DNA from: Echeneis naucrates
Lineage: Eukaryota; Chordata; Actinopteri; Carangiformes; Echeneidae
NCBI RefSeq assembly: GCF_900963305.1
Contig: NC_042533.1
Span: 13,150,173-13,214,172 of the forward strand
Direction of reading: 5' to 3'
DNA: 64,000 bases
Numbering within the stretch: the stretch's first letter is position 1; each line of letters begins with the position of its first letter. This document shows, in pieces, positions 25,016-36,749 of this stretch. The position numbers and the translations under genes were made by a program. The notes below the pieces were generated by a model. The model searched no databases, was not told the DNA's origin, and worked only from the letters and a program-made list of their open reading frames with translations.

Positions 25016-26019
25016 AATCAAGATGCAGATGTTACAGATGGCCAAGAAAAAAGGATTTTGTACAAGGGTTTTATTGAGTCCCCACACTGACAATGGGGAT
25101 ATAGATAGTACCCCAAATGACATGGACCAAGGCTGGGGATGCCAGGAGACCTGCAGAAGACACCCCCCCCCCCCAATAGCTTTTCCAGGCCCCCTGAGTT
25201 CAAAATGTTTAACACAAGGATCTCTTAGTTATGGTTGACATCACTGACCTTGTGTCAAAGTTTGGGAGACCATCCAACCCATTAATGTGGTTAGGTTTGC
25301 ACAAGACGCAATCAAACTCTCAGGGTCATTAACTGCAGAATCTGAGCCAGAGACCCTCAGCTGAACTCAGTCCAAGGAGTGAAGCTTTGCCTGGTTTGAA
25401 GGGCACTGCCCTCCCTGAGCTGGATACTGGTTGAGCTGAGGTCATGTGTGAGGCTGGGAGACTCCCAGTGAGATCATGAGAGGGCCTGGCTGATTCCCCA
25501 GAAGTTTATCTAATTTGTTTCAGATCCAAAATTAGTCAGTTTGGATTTTACTATTGTTACTAGTACAACAACATTCTTGTAGTGTTTGGTCCTGGTAACT
25601 CTGGCTGAAGTTATCATCCACCTTCAGCTCAATGCTGACATACAAGTGAATGTCTCAACATGTGATGAGCCTTTTAAAGAAATCATGTGCCAACTCAATT
25701 AAAATGTTTCTCCAATTTACACCTGATCCATGCTGACAGATCACATTCAGTGGACTCTTGAGTATAGCACTTACTGCTGGCAAGTCAAATTCCTCCTCAG
25801 ACTGATTTTAGTTGGGACCATAACTTGAATTTCTGCTGGGAATGAACTCATTTGACAAGCAGGTTCTGCAGACAGGATGTAGTTTATTTGTACATGTTCC
25901 AGAATGAAAGATGACCACTTTCCTGAACACTGCTGCACAGTCTTCATTAGCTGCCCAGGCATGTAAACATTTCATTTGTTGTCCAAAGAAGTCAACGTGA
26001 AGTTAAACATGGCTCCTCC

Positions 26020-28025
26020 TCACACAGACTTGATCATCATTCTGCTGGCCTTGGCTGAGTAAGGTGCAGGACCTTTCCAGGTCCTCCAGTGAACACCAGA
26101 TGCCCAACCGATGTTGTCACCAGCAGGATGCCAGTCACCATTGAGGCCAGCAGACCCACAGCTGCTGTACCACCAACCACCACCGAATGATGTGACACAT
26201 TCCCTCACAGAGATGTCACCAAAGATGCAGGGGGAGCAGTTGTCATTGTCACGATCAAGGGTGCTGAAGCCGCAGCCGTTCTGGTCAATGCCTGGATGGG
26301 CGCCACGGATGGCGTCACCTGTAAACAGAGAGGGAGATTTAGCCTGGAGTTCATCATTCAGATGCTGCCTTGAAGACAACTGTTGCTCAGTAACAGGATG
26401 ATGGTCCAATCTGAGCTGTAGAGCTAAATGTGTGGATTAAGTTCAAGAGGCCACCAGAAAATATGAAAGTCAGCTTTCACTGACTAAAGTCAAAAGTTGA
26501 TTGAAGCAACTACAAATTAACACTTCTGGCTTTCAGTGAGCCTGTAAAGTGCTGAGAAATAAATAACCTCCCCTTGGATTAATGTTTCTAATTAGGCTCA
26601 ACTCACTACAGACTGTCAGTCTACCTGTTCATTTATAGCAAGGGAAGATTGTAAAAGCAGAACAGCTGAAGTTTAACAGCAGTTGGACCTGCCTTTGACA
26701 GGACAAGTGCTTCATTGGAAAGCTTACCAAGGGGATATAAGGATTTTTACTACCATCTTTCAATGTAGAAGTGTTGATGCATTTACACAACTTCACTAAG
26801 AGATTGAACTGACTGTCTTTAGAAAAGTCAAGAGTTAAAGCTCAGCAGTTAGAGCTTCTGTACCTGCAGTTCCACTGTATTTCCCAACATGCAACTTGAA
26901 GTTTTCTTCCTCACTTCCCAGTTTGAAGTCTTGATACTCAGCAAAAGCAGTGCCACCTTCATAGTCCCACAAGTCCACCCTCAAGACCCACTTCTTGGTC
27001 TTGTCCTTGGTCAGAGAGAAAATGTTCTGCAGACCGAGCCAGTGGTCCTCTGTGGGAAGCAGAGAGGACAACTGAGGCTTTTCCCTGTTTGAGACATCCA
27101 TTTAAAGAAACTATGGACTAAAGAGTAAGACATTTCACAAAAGGCACAACGTCTGCAGGTTTTTAAACATTTGAGGGCAAACCAGGGTCAACTGAAGTGG
27201 TCATGTCTCACATGTTGCGTCACCAGGTGCAAATTCCAGTCTGCCAATATTCACAGGTTTTATCCACTTGTGTTGCTTTCTAGTGCACCCAGTCATTTAT
27301 TAGGATAAAGGTTTTACATCTAGCCTGAAAAATCCAGCCACTTCTAAACTTCCACAGGCTCGATAACTAGAGTGACAGTTTACATCTCAGGGGTTTCTTA
27401 CTCGTCACATCTCCAAAGCCATTCTTATAGTCTGCCCAGCTCCTGCTGAAGGAAAGCTCTGGTCCAGTGCGCCTCTGAAGCACCGTCCACCCTCCATCTG
27501 CTCTCATCTCACAGTACACCTGAACAGGAAGTCCAACATTGCAGTGAGAAAGCTGCTGGCTGCAGTTTGCTTCGTACACAACATTCCATGTTCGATACCC
27601 TGAAAGGACTCTTGACTCCAGCAGGGAACATTGTATAAGCTCCACTGGATGATTGGTGTGACTCAGCCTTGATCTGCGTGCAGTCTGTTGAAGCAAACAT
27701 GACAAGAGAAAATTCAAATGAACAACAACTAGTCCAGATGTGGTCACTTGTTGTACGTTCCTCAGTTTGTATGTACATGGAATTGTGCTGTCAGTGACCA
27801 TTACCTTGATGAGGACTTGGTATCTGCTGTGTCTTCTAGCAACATGAAAGAGAAATTATATTTTAATACACAACACCACTCATTACATCTAGAAAATAAA
27901 GCTACATTTGTGTATTGAGACAGGGCAACATTAGAGAAGGTTGTTGGTTTCATTCTTACCTGAGTCTCTCCTGTGCAGCTGAAGACAAAAGCCAAGATGA
28001 GGCCACAGTATCCAACAGGACCCAT
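26020..28025 (-). CDS. F7: secreted fibrinogen-domain protein
   Basis: Coding exons are 27960-28025, 27805-27835, 27599-27684, 27402-27519, 26864-27049 and 26020-26318 (261 aa). The gene is intact, with the Y-type intron between exons 5 and 4. It is followed upstream by a type A spacer, so F7-F8 mirrors the F1-F2 pair. Product and role are as for F1. The poly(A) signal is at 25883-25888. Confidence 0.85.
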
Positions 28026-28260
28026 TTCACCTGATTCTCAGTGAGCAAGTTAACATTTTAATATGCTTTTGAAATAAATGTAGTCTTTTAGTAGAACTTA
28101 AGCAGGCACAAGGATTATACTTAAAAAAAGTTTGAAACTGCAATTCAGGTTAAAGTTTCCAACATGGAGAGAAGATGACGTTACCTTCATTCATTTTCAG
28201 AGGTTTAAAGTGTACAATACACCAATTAAAAGTCAACTAATTCTTTCTCCAAACACTTAC

Positions 28261-28376
28261 CTGGTGTTGTGAGACCTTTTATTCTTTACTATTACTACAA
28301 ACTGCCTCAATGAAACACAACGTCCAAAAGCAGAAGTTAAACACATCTTCCTGAGGCAGGGAGGAGACCTTATATA
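28261..28376 (-). promoter_or_regulatory. F7 TATA promoter and non-coding exon
   Basis: Minus-strand TATATAAGG lies at 28376-28368. The non-coding exon ends at 28261 before GTAAGTG. Confidence 0.7.
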
Positions 28377-28444
28377 CTCCACTCTGCAAACCACCTGCCC
28401 TCCTCAGCTGGAACCACTTCAACCTGATGAAAGGTGACACTCCT

Positions 28445-29440
28445 TCTCTTAATTATTTTTTTCTTTTTAACCTCAGCCATGACGTGCTTTAGTGTAAACC
28501 TGTCATGTTCCAAACAAATCCTCAAACAAATATATTTTATAGATTCCTACTTCATCTCGAAAGTGTCTGCTGCAAACAAAAAGCTTTGACTCTGCATCTG
28601 TAGAAGCTGAGTCGCAGGAGTGAGCTGGTGATGATAAAATCACTAATTGGACCCAAAACATTAAAGGGGTTTTGTTTATTAATGGTATATTGTGAAATTT
28701 ATGGAATATATGGAATGAAGTTTGAACACACAACTACTCAAAAGTTTGGGATCCCTTGCAAATTTCTTTGTTATCCAAAGAAAAACATTTTCATGCAGTT
28801 CAACAATATTTATCAGGCAATTATTAAATAAGGATCCACATGTTTGCATAGAGCACTTATGTACAATTGTCATTCCTTTTCAATTTCCTGGTATGGATAC
28901 TAATCCAAGTTCATTTTACAAGCCTAACTGAATGTTAGAAAACCCATTTTGCAATTGTGTAGCACAGCTGCAAACAGTTGTACAAAGGGACCACAAAAGG
29001 TAGCATGGCATGTTAGTTTAGTATCTAAAGCATGAACAATTTGTTTACAGGGTTGAGATAGCCAGAAAGAAAGAACATTTGAGACCTGTCCATCTGACAC
29101 TTAACCATTTCTAGGTCACAGGGGGTGCTGGAGCCAATCCCAGCTCACATTTTGGGAGAGTCACCACAAAACTTGAACATGCACATCTTGGGATGGTGGG
29201 AGAAAACCAGAGTACTGGAAGTAAACCCATGCAGACTCTGTACAGAAAGACCCCCAGTCCAGGAACTGAGCAGAAGGCAACACAGCAATCAGACTCCATA
29301 AATGGGATTCAAAAATGTGGAGGACAAAGTCTTTCTGTGGGATTGATTTGGCAGAAGCCATCTACCTTCAGCTCAATAGCCAAAAAAAAAATAAAAGTCA
29401 ACACATGAGCCTTGTAAGGAATCATGTGCAACTCAAGAAT
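28445..29440. repeat. Type A spacer, second copy
   Basis: This is close to 2780-3787 along its whole length, including the minus-oriented LINE 3' fragment (about 29095-29300). The A-run is reduced to nine A (29383-29391), and an extra short stretch (ACATTTTGGGAGAGT near 29147) is kept here but missing from the first copy. No gene is seen. Confidence 0.6.
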
Positions 29441-29762
29441 TAAACTATTTCTCCAATTTACACCTGATCCATACTGACAGATAACATTCAATGGAATCTT
29501 GAGTATGGCACTCTGACTGCTGGCAAGTCAAATTCCTCCTCAGACTAATTTTAGTTGGGACCATAACTTGAATTTCTGCTGGGAATGAACACATTTGACA
29601 AGCAGGTTCTGCAGACAGGATGTAGTTTATTTGTACATGTTCCAGAATGAAGGATTACCACTTTCCTGAACACTGCTGCACAGTCTTCATTAACTGCGTA
29701 GGCATGTAAACATTTCATTTGTTCTCCAAGGAAGTCAACGTGAAGTTAAACATGGCTCCTCC

Positions 29763-31874
29763 TCACACAGACTTGATCATTATTCTGCTGGCCTTGGCTG
29801 AGTAAGGTGCAGGACCTTTCCAGGTCCTCCAGTGAACACCAGATGCCCAACCGATGTTGTCACCAGCAGGATGCCAGTCACCATTGAGGCCAGCAGACCC
29901 ACAGCTGCTGTACCACCAACCACCACCGAATGATGTGACACATTCCCTCACAGAGATGTCACCAAAGATGCAGGGGGAGCAGTTGTCATTGTCACGATCA
30001 AGGGTGCTGAAGCCGCAGCCGTTCTGGTCAATGCCTGGATGGGCGCCACGGATGGCGTCACCTGTAAACAGAGAGGGAGATTTAGCCTGGAGTTCATCAT
30101 TCAGATGCTGCCTTGAGGACAACTGTTGCTCAGTAACAGGATGATGGTCCAATCTGAGCTGTAGAGCTAAATGTGTAGCTTCTGTTCAGAATGTCACCAG
30201 AAATCCAAAAGTGAAAGTGAAGCAGCTTTCACTGACTGAAGTCAAAAGTTGATTGAAGCAACTACAAATTAACACTTCTGGCTTTCATTGAGCCTGTAAA
30301 GTGCTTAGAAATAAAAAACCTCCCCTTTGGATTAATGTTTCTAATTAGGCTCAACTCACTACAGACTGTCAGTCTACCTGTCCATTTATAGCCAGGGAAG
30401 ATTGTTTTTAAAAAAAAAAAAAAAAGCTGTTGTGTTTTTTTTTTAAAGCAGATGGAGCTCCCTTTGACAGGACAAGTGCTTCATTGGAAATCTTACCAAG
30501 GGGATATAAGGATTTGTACTACCATCTTTCAATATGTAGAGGTGTTGATGCATTTACACAACTTCACTACGAGATTGAACTTACTTTGTCTTTAGAAAAG
30601 TCAAGAGTTAAAGCTCAGCAGTTAGAGCTTCTGTACCTGCAGTTCCACTGTATTTCCCAACATGCAACTTGAAGTTTTCTTCCTCACTTCCCAGTTTGAA
30701 GTCTTGATACTCAGCAAAAGCAGTGCCACCTTCATAGTCCCACAAGTCCACCCTCAAGACCCACTTCTTGGTCTTGGTCAGAGAGAAAATGTTCTGCAGA
30801 CCGAGCCAGTGGTCCTCTGTGGGAAGCAAAGAGGACAACTGAGGATTTTTCCTGGTTGAGACATCTATTTAAAGAAACTATGGACTAAAGAGTAAGACAT
30901 TTCACAAAAAGGCACACCGTCTGCAGGTTTTTAAACATTTCTTGAGGGCAAACCAGGGTCAACTGAAGTGGTCACTTCACATGTTGCACCACCAGGCGCA
31001 AATGCCAGTCTGCCAATATTCACAGGTTTTATCCCCATGTGTTGCTTTCTAGTGCACCCAGTCATTTATTAGGATAAAGGTTTTACAGCTAGCCTGAAAA
31101 ATCCAGCCACTTTTAAACTTCCACAGGCTCGATAACTAGAGTGACAGTTTACATCTCAGGGGTTTCTTACTCGTCACATCTCCAAAGCCATTCTTATAGT
31201 CTGCCCAGCTCCTGCTGAAGGAAAGCTCTGGTCCAGTGCGCCTCTGAAGCACCGTCCACCCTCCATCTGCTCTCATCTCACAGTACACCTGAACAGGAAG
31301 TCCAACATTGCAGTGAGAAAGCTGCTGGCTTAGTCATGCTGAGCTGCAAGTGACAGCAGAAGCCTTCATACATGGACAAGATCAGTTTTGTAAACTGTCA
31401 GTTATGACTACAGTTTGCTTTGTACACAATATTTCATGTTCGATACCCTGAAAGGACTCTTGACTCCAGCAGGGAACATTGTATAAGCTCCACTGGATGA
31501 TTGGGGTGACTCAGCCTTGATCTGCGTGCAGTCTGTTGAAGCAAACATGACAAGAGAAAACGCAAATGAACAACTAGTCCAGATGTGGTCGCTTGTTGTA
31601 TGTTCCTCAGTTTGTATGTACATGGAATTGTACTGTCAGTGACCATTACCTTGATGACTTGGTATCTGCTGTGCCTTCTGGCAAAATGAAAGAAATTATA
31701 TTTTAATACACACCACTCATTACATCTAGAAAAATAGATACATTTGTATTTGTCTTTAATAAATTGAGACAGGGCAACATTACAGAAGGTTGTTGGTTTC
31801 ATTCTTACCTGAGTCTCTCCTGTGCAGCTGAAGACAAAAGCCAAGATGAGGCCACAGTATCCAACAGGACCCAT
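29763..31874 (-). CDS. F8: secreted fibrinogen-domain protein
   Basis: Coding exons are 31809-31874, 31650-31677, 31447-31532, 31171-31288, 30637-30816 and 29763-30061 (258 aa). The linker exon is 28 bp, not 31, and exon 5 lacks the same 6 bp as F1; both changes keep the frame. The 79-bp block in the exon 4-3 intron (31330-31408) matches F5, and the Y-type intron matches F3 and F7, so this copy is a mosaic. Product and role are as for F1. The poly(A) signal is at 29626-29631. Confidence 0.85.
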
Positions 31875-32105
31875 TTCACCTGATTCTCAGTTAGAAAGTT
31901 AACATTTTAATATGCTTTTGAAATAAATGTAGTCTTAGTAGAACTTAAGCAGGCACAAGGATTATGCTTAAACATTTTAAATTTGCAATCCAGGTTAAAG
32001 GTTCTAACACAGAAGAGAGAAGATGGTTTAACCTTCATTCACTTCCAGAAGTTTAAAGCATAAAATACAATGTAAAGTCAGATATTTCTTTCTCCAAAAC
32101 ACTTA

Positions 32106-32222
32106 CCTGGTGTTGTGAGACCTTTTCGTCTTTACTATTACTACAAACTGCCTCAATGAAACACAACGTCCTAAAGCAGAAGTTAAACACATCTACCTGA
32201 GGCAGGGAGGAGACCTTATAAA
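32106..32222 (-). promoter_or_regulatory. F8 promoter with deletion beside the TATA box
   Basis: The minus strand keeps TATAAGG (32220-32214), but the 15-16 bp that lie just upstream of it in F1-F7 (the GCAGAGTGGAGTA stretch) are gone, so TATAA now abuts the CAGGTGGTTT block. The non-coding exon ends at 32106 before GTAAGTG. Expression strength may differ from the siblings; this is inference. Confidence 0.55.
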
Positions 32223-32538
32223 CCACCTGCCCTCCTCAGCTGGAACCACTTCACCCTGATGAAAGATGTGTGATGGGAAACCACCACAGGCGATACGCCT
32301 ACCCTTTGTTTTTTTTAACCCTCAGCCATGATGTATTTCAGCATGATTCACCCATGTTGAGAAAAATTCCCAAAGAAATACATATCAAATAAAAAACAGT
32401 GCTTGTTTGTCTGCTCTTAGAGAGAAAAGCTGTACTGCTACAGATGTTCAAACGAGTGAGTTGGTAGCAGTAAAAACACTGGTAGGACTCAGTTCAATAA
32501 AGGCTTTTATTGTTTATTGATATTTTTCACTCTCTCTG

Positions 32539-32544
32539 TACATA

Positions 32545-32625
<81 letters not shown>
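32539..32625. repeat. (TA)n microsatellite
   Basis: About 85 bp of nearly pure TA with a few TG interruptions. It lies between the F8 promoter and the F9 gene, close to the likely minus-strand poly(A) signals of F9 (TTTATT at 32506-32511 and 32513-32518). Confidence 0.9.
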
Positions 32626-32914
32626 GTTATGTATATAGAAGTCATTTTTTTCAAAAGTTTCCTACTTCCAATGCCCTCGCCTTCCAAAAGAGAGAAAGCA
32701 CACAGTTCAAATCTCTTTGGAAGAAAGGTTTGAATAAGTTAAAATTGTGACTTATTGCAAGTGTGACCGAGTTACTGTACCTAAAGACAGAAACACCCCA
32801 CTGTGAAATATACAGGACAACACTCTAAAAATGAAAAAGCACTTTAGTTGTAAAGATGGATGTTGAATTCCTCTTTTGACCACAAGTCAACATGAAGTTA
32901 AACATGGCTCCTCC

Positions 32915-35199
32915 TCACACAGACTTGATCATCATTCTGCTGGCCTTGGCTGAGTAAGGTGCAGGACCTTTCCAGGTCCTCCAGTGAACACCAGATCCCC
33001 AGCCGATGTTGTCACCAGCAGGATGCCAGTCACCATTGAGGCCAGCAGACCCACAGCTGCTGTACCACCAACCACCACCATACGATGAGACACATTCGGT
33101 CTCTAAGATGTCACCAAAGATGCAGGGGGAGCAGTTGTCATTGTCACGGTCAATGGTGCTGAAGCCAGAGCCGTTCTGGTCAATGCCTGGATAGGCACCA
33201 CGGATGGCGTCACCTGTAAACAAATTGAAAGATTTCGTCTGGAGTTCATCGTTCAGATGCGGGCATTACAATTAAGTTGCAAATATTAATATAGATCCTT
33301 GGTCAGACCAGACAGAGAGATTTCAGCACTGACTAGACTAAGGTCAGCAAAGGTATAGTTGTTCTACTTTTAAATAATAAGATGAAAATGAGGTGTTGTC
33401 TTATTGCAAAAGTCACACTTGAAGCTGCTGTGTCACATTTCAACATGAACATTAATCTCACTTCCTACAAACTTAAATTCTCTGGCTGTTCTTATTTTTC
33501 TGTTTGTATCGGTATCAGATAGAGGATGTTGCTCCAGAAAAAAGCTGAGGCTGACAAAGATGGGGTGGAAGTAGATAAAAAACAACATCCACTGTGGCAG
33601 AGGGAGCAATGATTTTCAAAGAGAAGGAACTAAATTTATGGGAACTAGCTTAATTTATAAGTGCGTACACGAAAAGTAAACTAAACATTTACTTCTCCCT
33701 CACTGTTTTCACAATGACAAGTATTTCCAATTAATTTGGAAATTTGGAAAGAATTTGGAAGTGTGACTTTAATTGACATTTCATCAAATAATAAAGCATA
33801 TTGACAGTGCAAACTAAACAGAAATCAAACTAAAACTTTATGTAGAAAAGGAAAATGGAAAGAGTGAGAAAAGCTAAAGAGCAGACGTTACAGAGGTTTC
33901 AGTACCTGCATCCCCGCTATATTTTCCAACACTCAGTTTGAAAGCTGCTTTCTCATTTCCCAGTCTAAAGTTCTGGTATTCAGCAAAAGCAGTGCCACCT
34001 TCATAGTCCCACAAGTCCACCCTCAAGACCCACTTCTTGGTCTTGTCCTTGGTCAGAGAGAAAGCCTTTGCTAGACCGAGCCAGTGGTCCTCTGTGGGAA
34101 TCAGCAGAGCACAGGGAAAGGATTTGTTTATTTATTCATTGAAAGTCTCTCAAGTTTGAACCTTCTGCATCCCCTGGGGAAATTTTTGTTCTCTGGGACT
34201 TTGGGAATTCTCTGAGTGTGCATATTGAAATACTGTGTGTGTATTGTAAGATCTCATCTTGCTTTGACTCCTCCCGTCACAACCACACACATAAACACAC
34301 TGCCACCCAACCATTAACACACAGATGAATGCCTGTTCGTGTGCATGTGCAGGCCTTCTATGAAACAGTTCATAAAACACTTCAGTGTTTTATGTTACTT
34401 ACTTTTCAGGCCTCCGAACCCATTTTTATATCCTTTCCAGTTCCTATTGAAGGAAACTTGTTGTCCACTGCGTCTCTGAAGCACTGTCCATCCTCCATCT
34501 ACCCTCATCTCACAGTACACCTGAGCAGGACGTCCAGGAAACACATCAAGAACACCAGCTGACAGGTTTTGAGTAATCTGACACCGACCTCACAATAAAT
34601 GTTATGTCTGTGCCATGCGCCAACCAAAATCTTAAGATACAGCAGGGTTTAACATTCTGACTGTTAAAGATCAAATTGCTTTGTACACAACAGGTGTTAG
34701 CTACCTTGAACGGCTTCCTGACTGTGGGAGGGTGAATCAAATAAACGCCACTAGATGCCTCTGGTGAGCGAATCTTGATCTGTGTGCAGTCTGATCCCAT
34801 GATTTACATGACAAAAGGATGAGCAGGAGTCAGTATGACTATCCCACCTTGCAGTTTGTATTATTAGGAGTTACATTCTATGCAATATAATATGTAAAAT
34901 GTATGATAGTAATAAAAGGCCCCATACCTTGAGGAGGAGCTGCCTTCTGCTGTCCCTGGTAACGCCACAGATATAACAGTTTAACGTGTGACTTGATGTA
35001 ATGAAAATACAAAACATAAAGGTAGATATTTCAAAGTTTGAGAAAAGACCAATGTGGTTTTGTCTGAAATATTTTAAAAGAACAAAGAGAAGGAAGTTGT
35101 TTATATTTGTTGTTGTAGTTGTATTTTTACCTCAGTTTGTCCTGCACAACTGAAGAGAAAAGCCAAGATGAGTCCATAGTATCCAAAAAGACGCCTCAT
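32915..35199 (-). CDS. F9: diverged fibrinogen-domain paralogue
   Basis: Coding exons are 35131-35199, 34928-34946, 34705-34790, 34403-34520, 33906-34091 and 32915-33213 (258 aa). The signal peptide is MRRLFGYYGLILAFLFSCAG. The linker exon is only 19 bp. Exons 3-5 differ clearly (DCTQIKIRSPEASSGVYLI, RRSGQQVSFNRNW, GLAKAFSLTKDKTKKW), and the introns do not align with F1-F8. Exon 6 is nearly identical to the other copies, and 84 bp of exon 5 (33980-34063) are identical. It has Ser where the others have the extra Cys (NGSGFS). The frame is intact. It is probably the founder-like edge member of the array, partly homogenised. Confidence 0.82.
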
Positions 35200-35341
35200 T
35201 TTCACTGGATTTTCAAGCTAAGAGTCAAATTTGATTCTCAATCAAACATATTTAATACATTTTCATATTATTTTATGGTTAAATAAAATGTTTAGTCTTT
35301 CACAAGACTAAAGTCAACCATTTCTTCCTCCAAACACTTAC

Positions 35342-35430
35342 CCAGCGTCTGGTGAACCTTGTATTGCAGCTGAAATTCCACCACTGGTGTGTCAGCTTTT
35401 CTGCCCCTCCTTCATGTTTCCCATATATGC
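35342..35430 (-). promoter_or_regulatory. F9 non-coding exon and possible TATA
   Basis: The minus-strand donor (GACGCTGG|GTAAGTG, exon end 35342) sits where F1-F8 have theirs. TATATGG at 35429-35423 could be the TATA box. The promoter sequence does not otherwise match the array. Confidence 0.4.
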
Positions 35431-36749
35431 TGTCATTTCCTGCCATGTCAGGCTAAGTGTGAGGGAGGTGCCAACAACAGAGCCAGTCATCAACACTACC
35501 ATGAACTTCCCACATTTCCCTCAAGCAACATTTGCCTTTTTTCAGGTATTTCCCACAACCTTCCCAACTGCAGCTTTTTAACACTACTGTTTATTTTGAC
35601 CAGCAGTTTAAGTTCCCAGCTCTGACTCTGCCCTTCTGGCTTCTCAAGAAAAACAACACCACAAGGCTCATCAAACAAGAACTACTCAAGGACTGATACC
35701 ATGGAAAAGCTCCAGGATTTAGGTTGTGTTAAACCGGTACCTGCCCAACTCAACAGCACCTGTTGGATAAGCTTTCAGATCCTTTCATTTTAGAAATACA
35801 GCAAGCTTTAACTTTTGTTCTCTCTCTCTTTTTTTTTTTTTTTTTTTTTACCAAATCTGCATTATTGTACATCGCCGTGTCCATATCATTGATATTGTAT
35901 GATTTTTGCCTTTTCCACCAGTTGCATTGAATTTGGAAGGTGTGTCAGCCTGTGATACATTAATGATCAATTTGAAAGTTACATATGAAGGTTTCATTTC
36001 AGAGAGAACATTTTAATGAAAGACAGTTGCCCATGCTTATAATATATTTTCATTGTGTCTTCAATTTTTAATTTTTACAATATCAATTTCAATCAGTAAG
36101 CTAAAGAGCCTGACGGCAAAGCCATTTTCTTTTTATGCTTTTTATGCTCAACTTGCCCGCCACAGTCAGGCGGCAGCAGCATTATGCAGGTTAGGTTGTT
36201 CTGTTTCATTCTTGTAAGATCTCAATCACACTTTGAGGGAACCTCTTCAAATTTGGTACAATTATTCTCAGCGAGGAAATTGTTAGATTGGATTGTTCAA
36301 AGATTAATGCTCAAGAAGACAGAGAACTCAAAACACATTAGAGTTTGATATCTAAAGACTACTGAAAGGAACGTCCTCAAAGCTGGATACAAATCCAAAA
36401 GCAATCGCTTAAAGTGTAACATATTAGAATTTGATGGTCAAAGGTCACTTAGACCTTTAAAACAAAGGTTTGGTCTTAACTGACAAATTGGTACATCCAT
36501 TTAACAATTTAAATGTCTAAAAGGAAAAAGAATTGATGTAAGTCTATTATGACAGGTCAGAGTTCAGCTTCACTGTGACGTCTTAATGTCCCTGAAACAG
36601 CATATCCCTGCATCCCAGGTGTAAGTCAGGAAGGGGAGAGTGCGTATACTTTTTCTTGTAACTTGTTTAAGATGATAAAGCTTGCCTTTAATTACGTATC
36701 ACTCTTCAGCATTGCCGTAGAGGAACACTACATCATCTGCACTTACAAC
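35431..36749. other. Intergenic, no gene seen
   Basis: AT-rich sequence between F9 and the 3' end of the NLR gene, with a T-run at about 35829-35849. The right part is the likely 3' UTR or flank of the NLR gene. I see no coding exon. Confidence 0.5.

Noticed and set aside
1-32000. The regular repeats as a CRISPR-like or satellite array
   Set aside because: The unit is a whole 3.7-4.8 kb gene with introns and promoter. This is gene duplication in a vertebrate.
32517-32750. Open frame of Tyr/Ile repeats
   Set aside because: It is translated (TA)n microsatellite.
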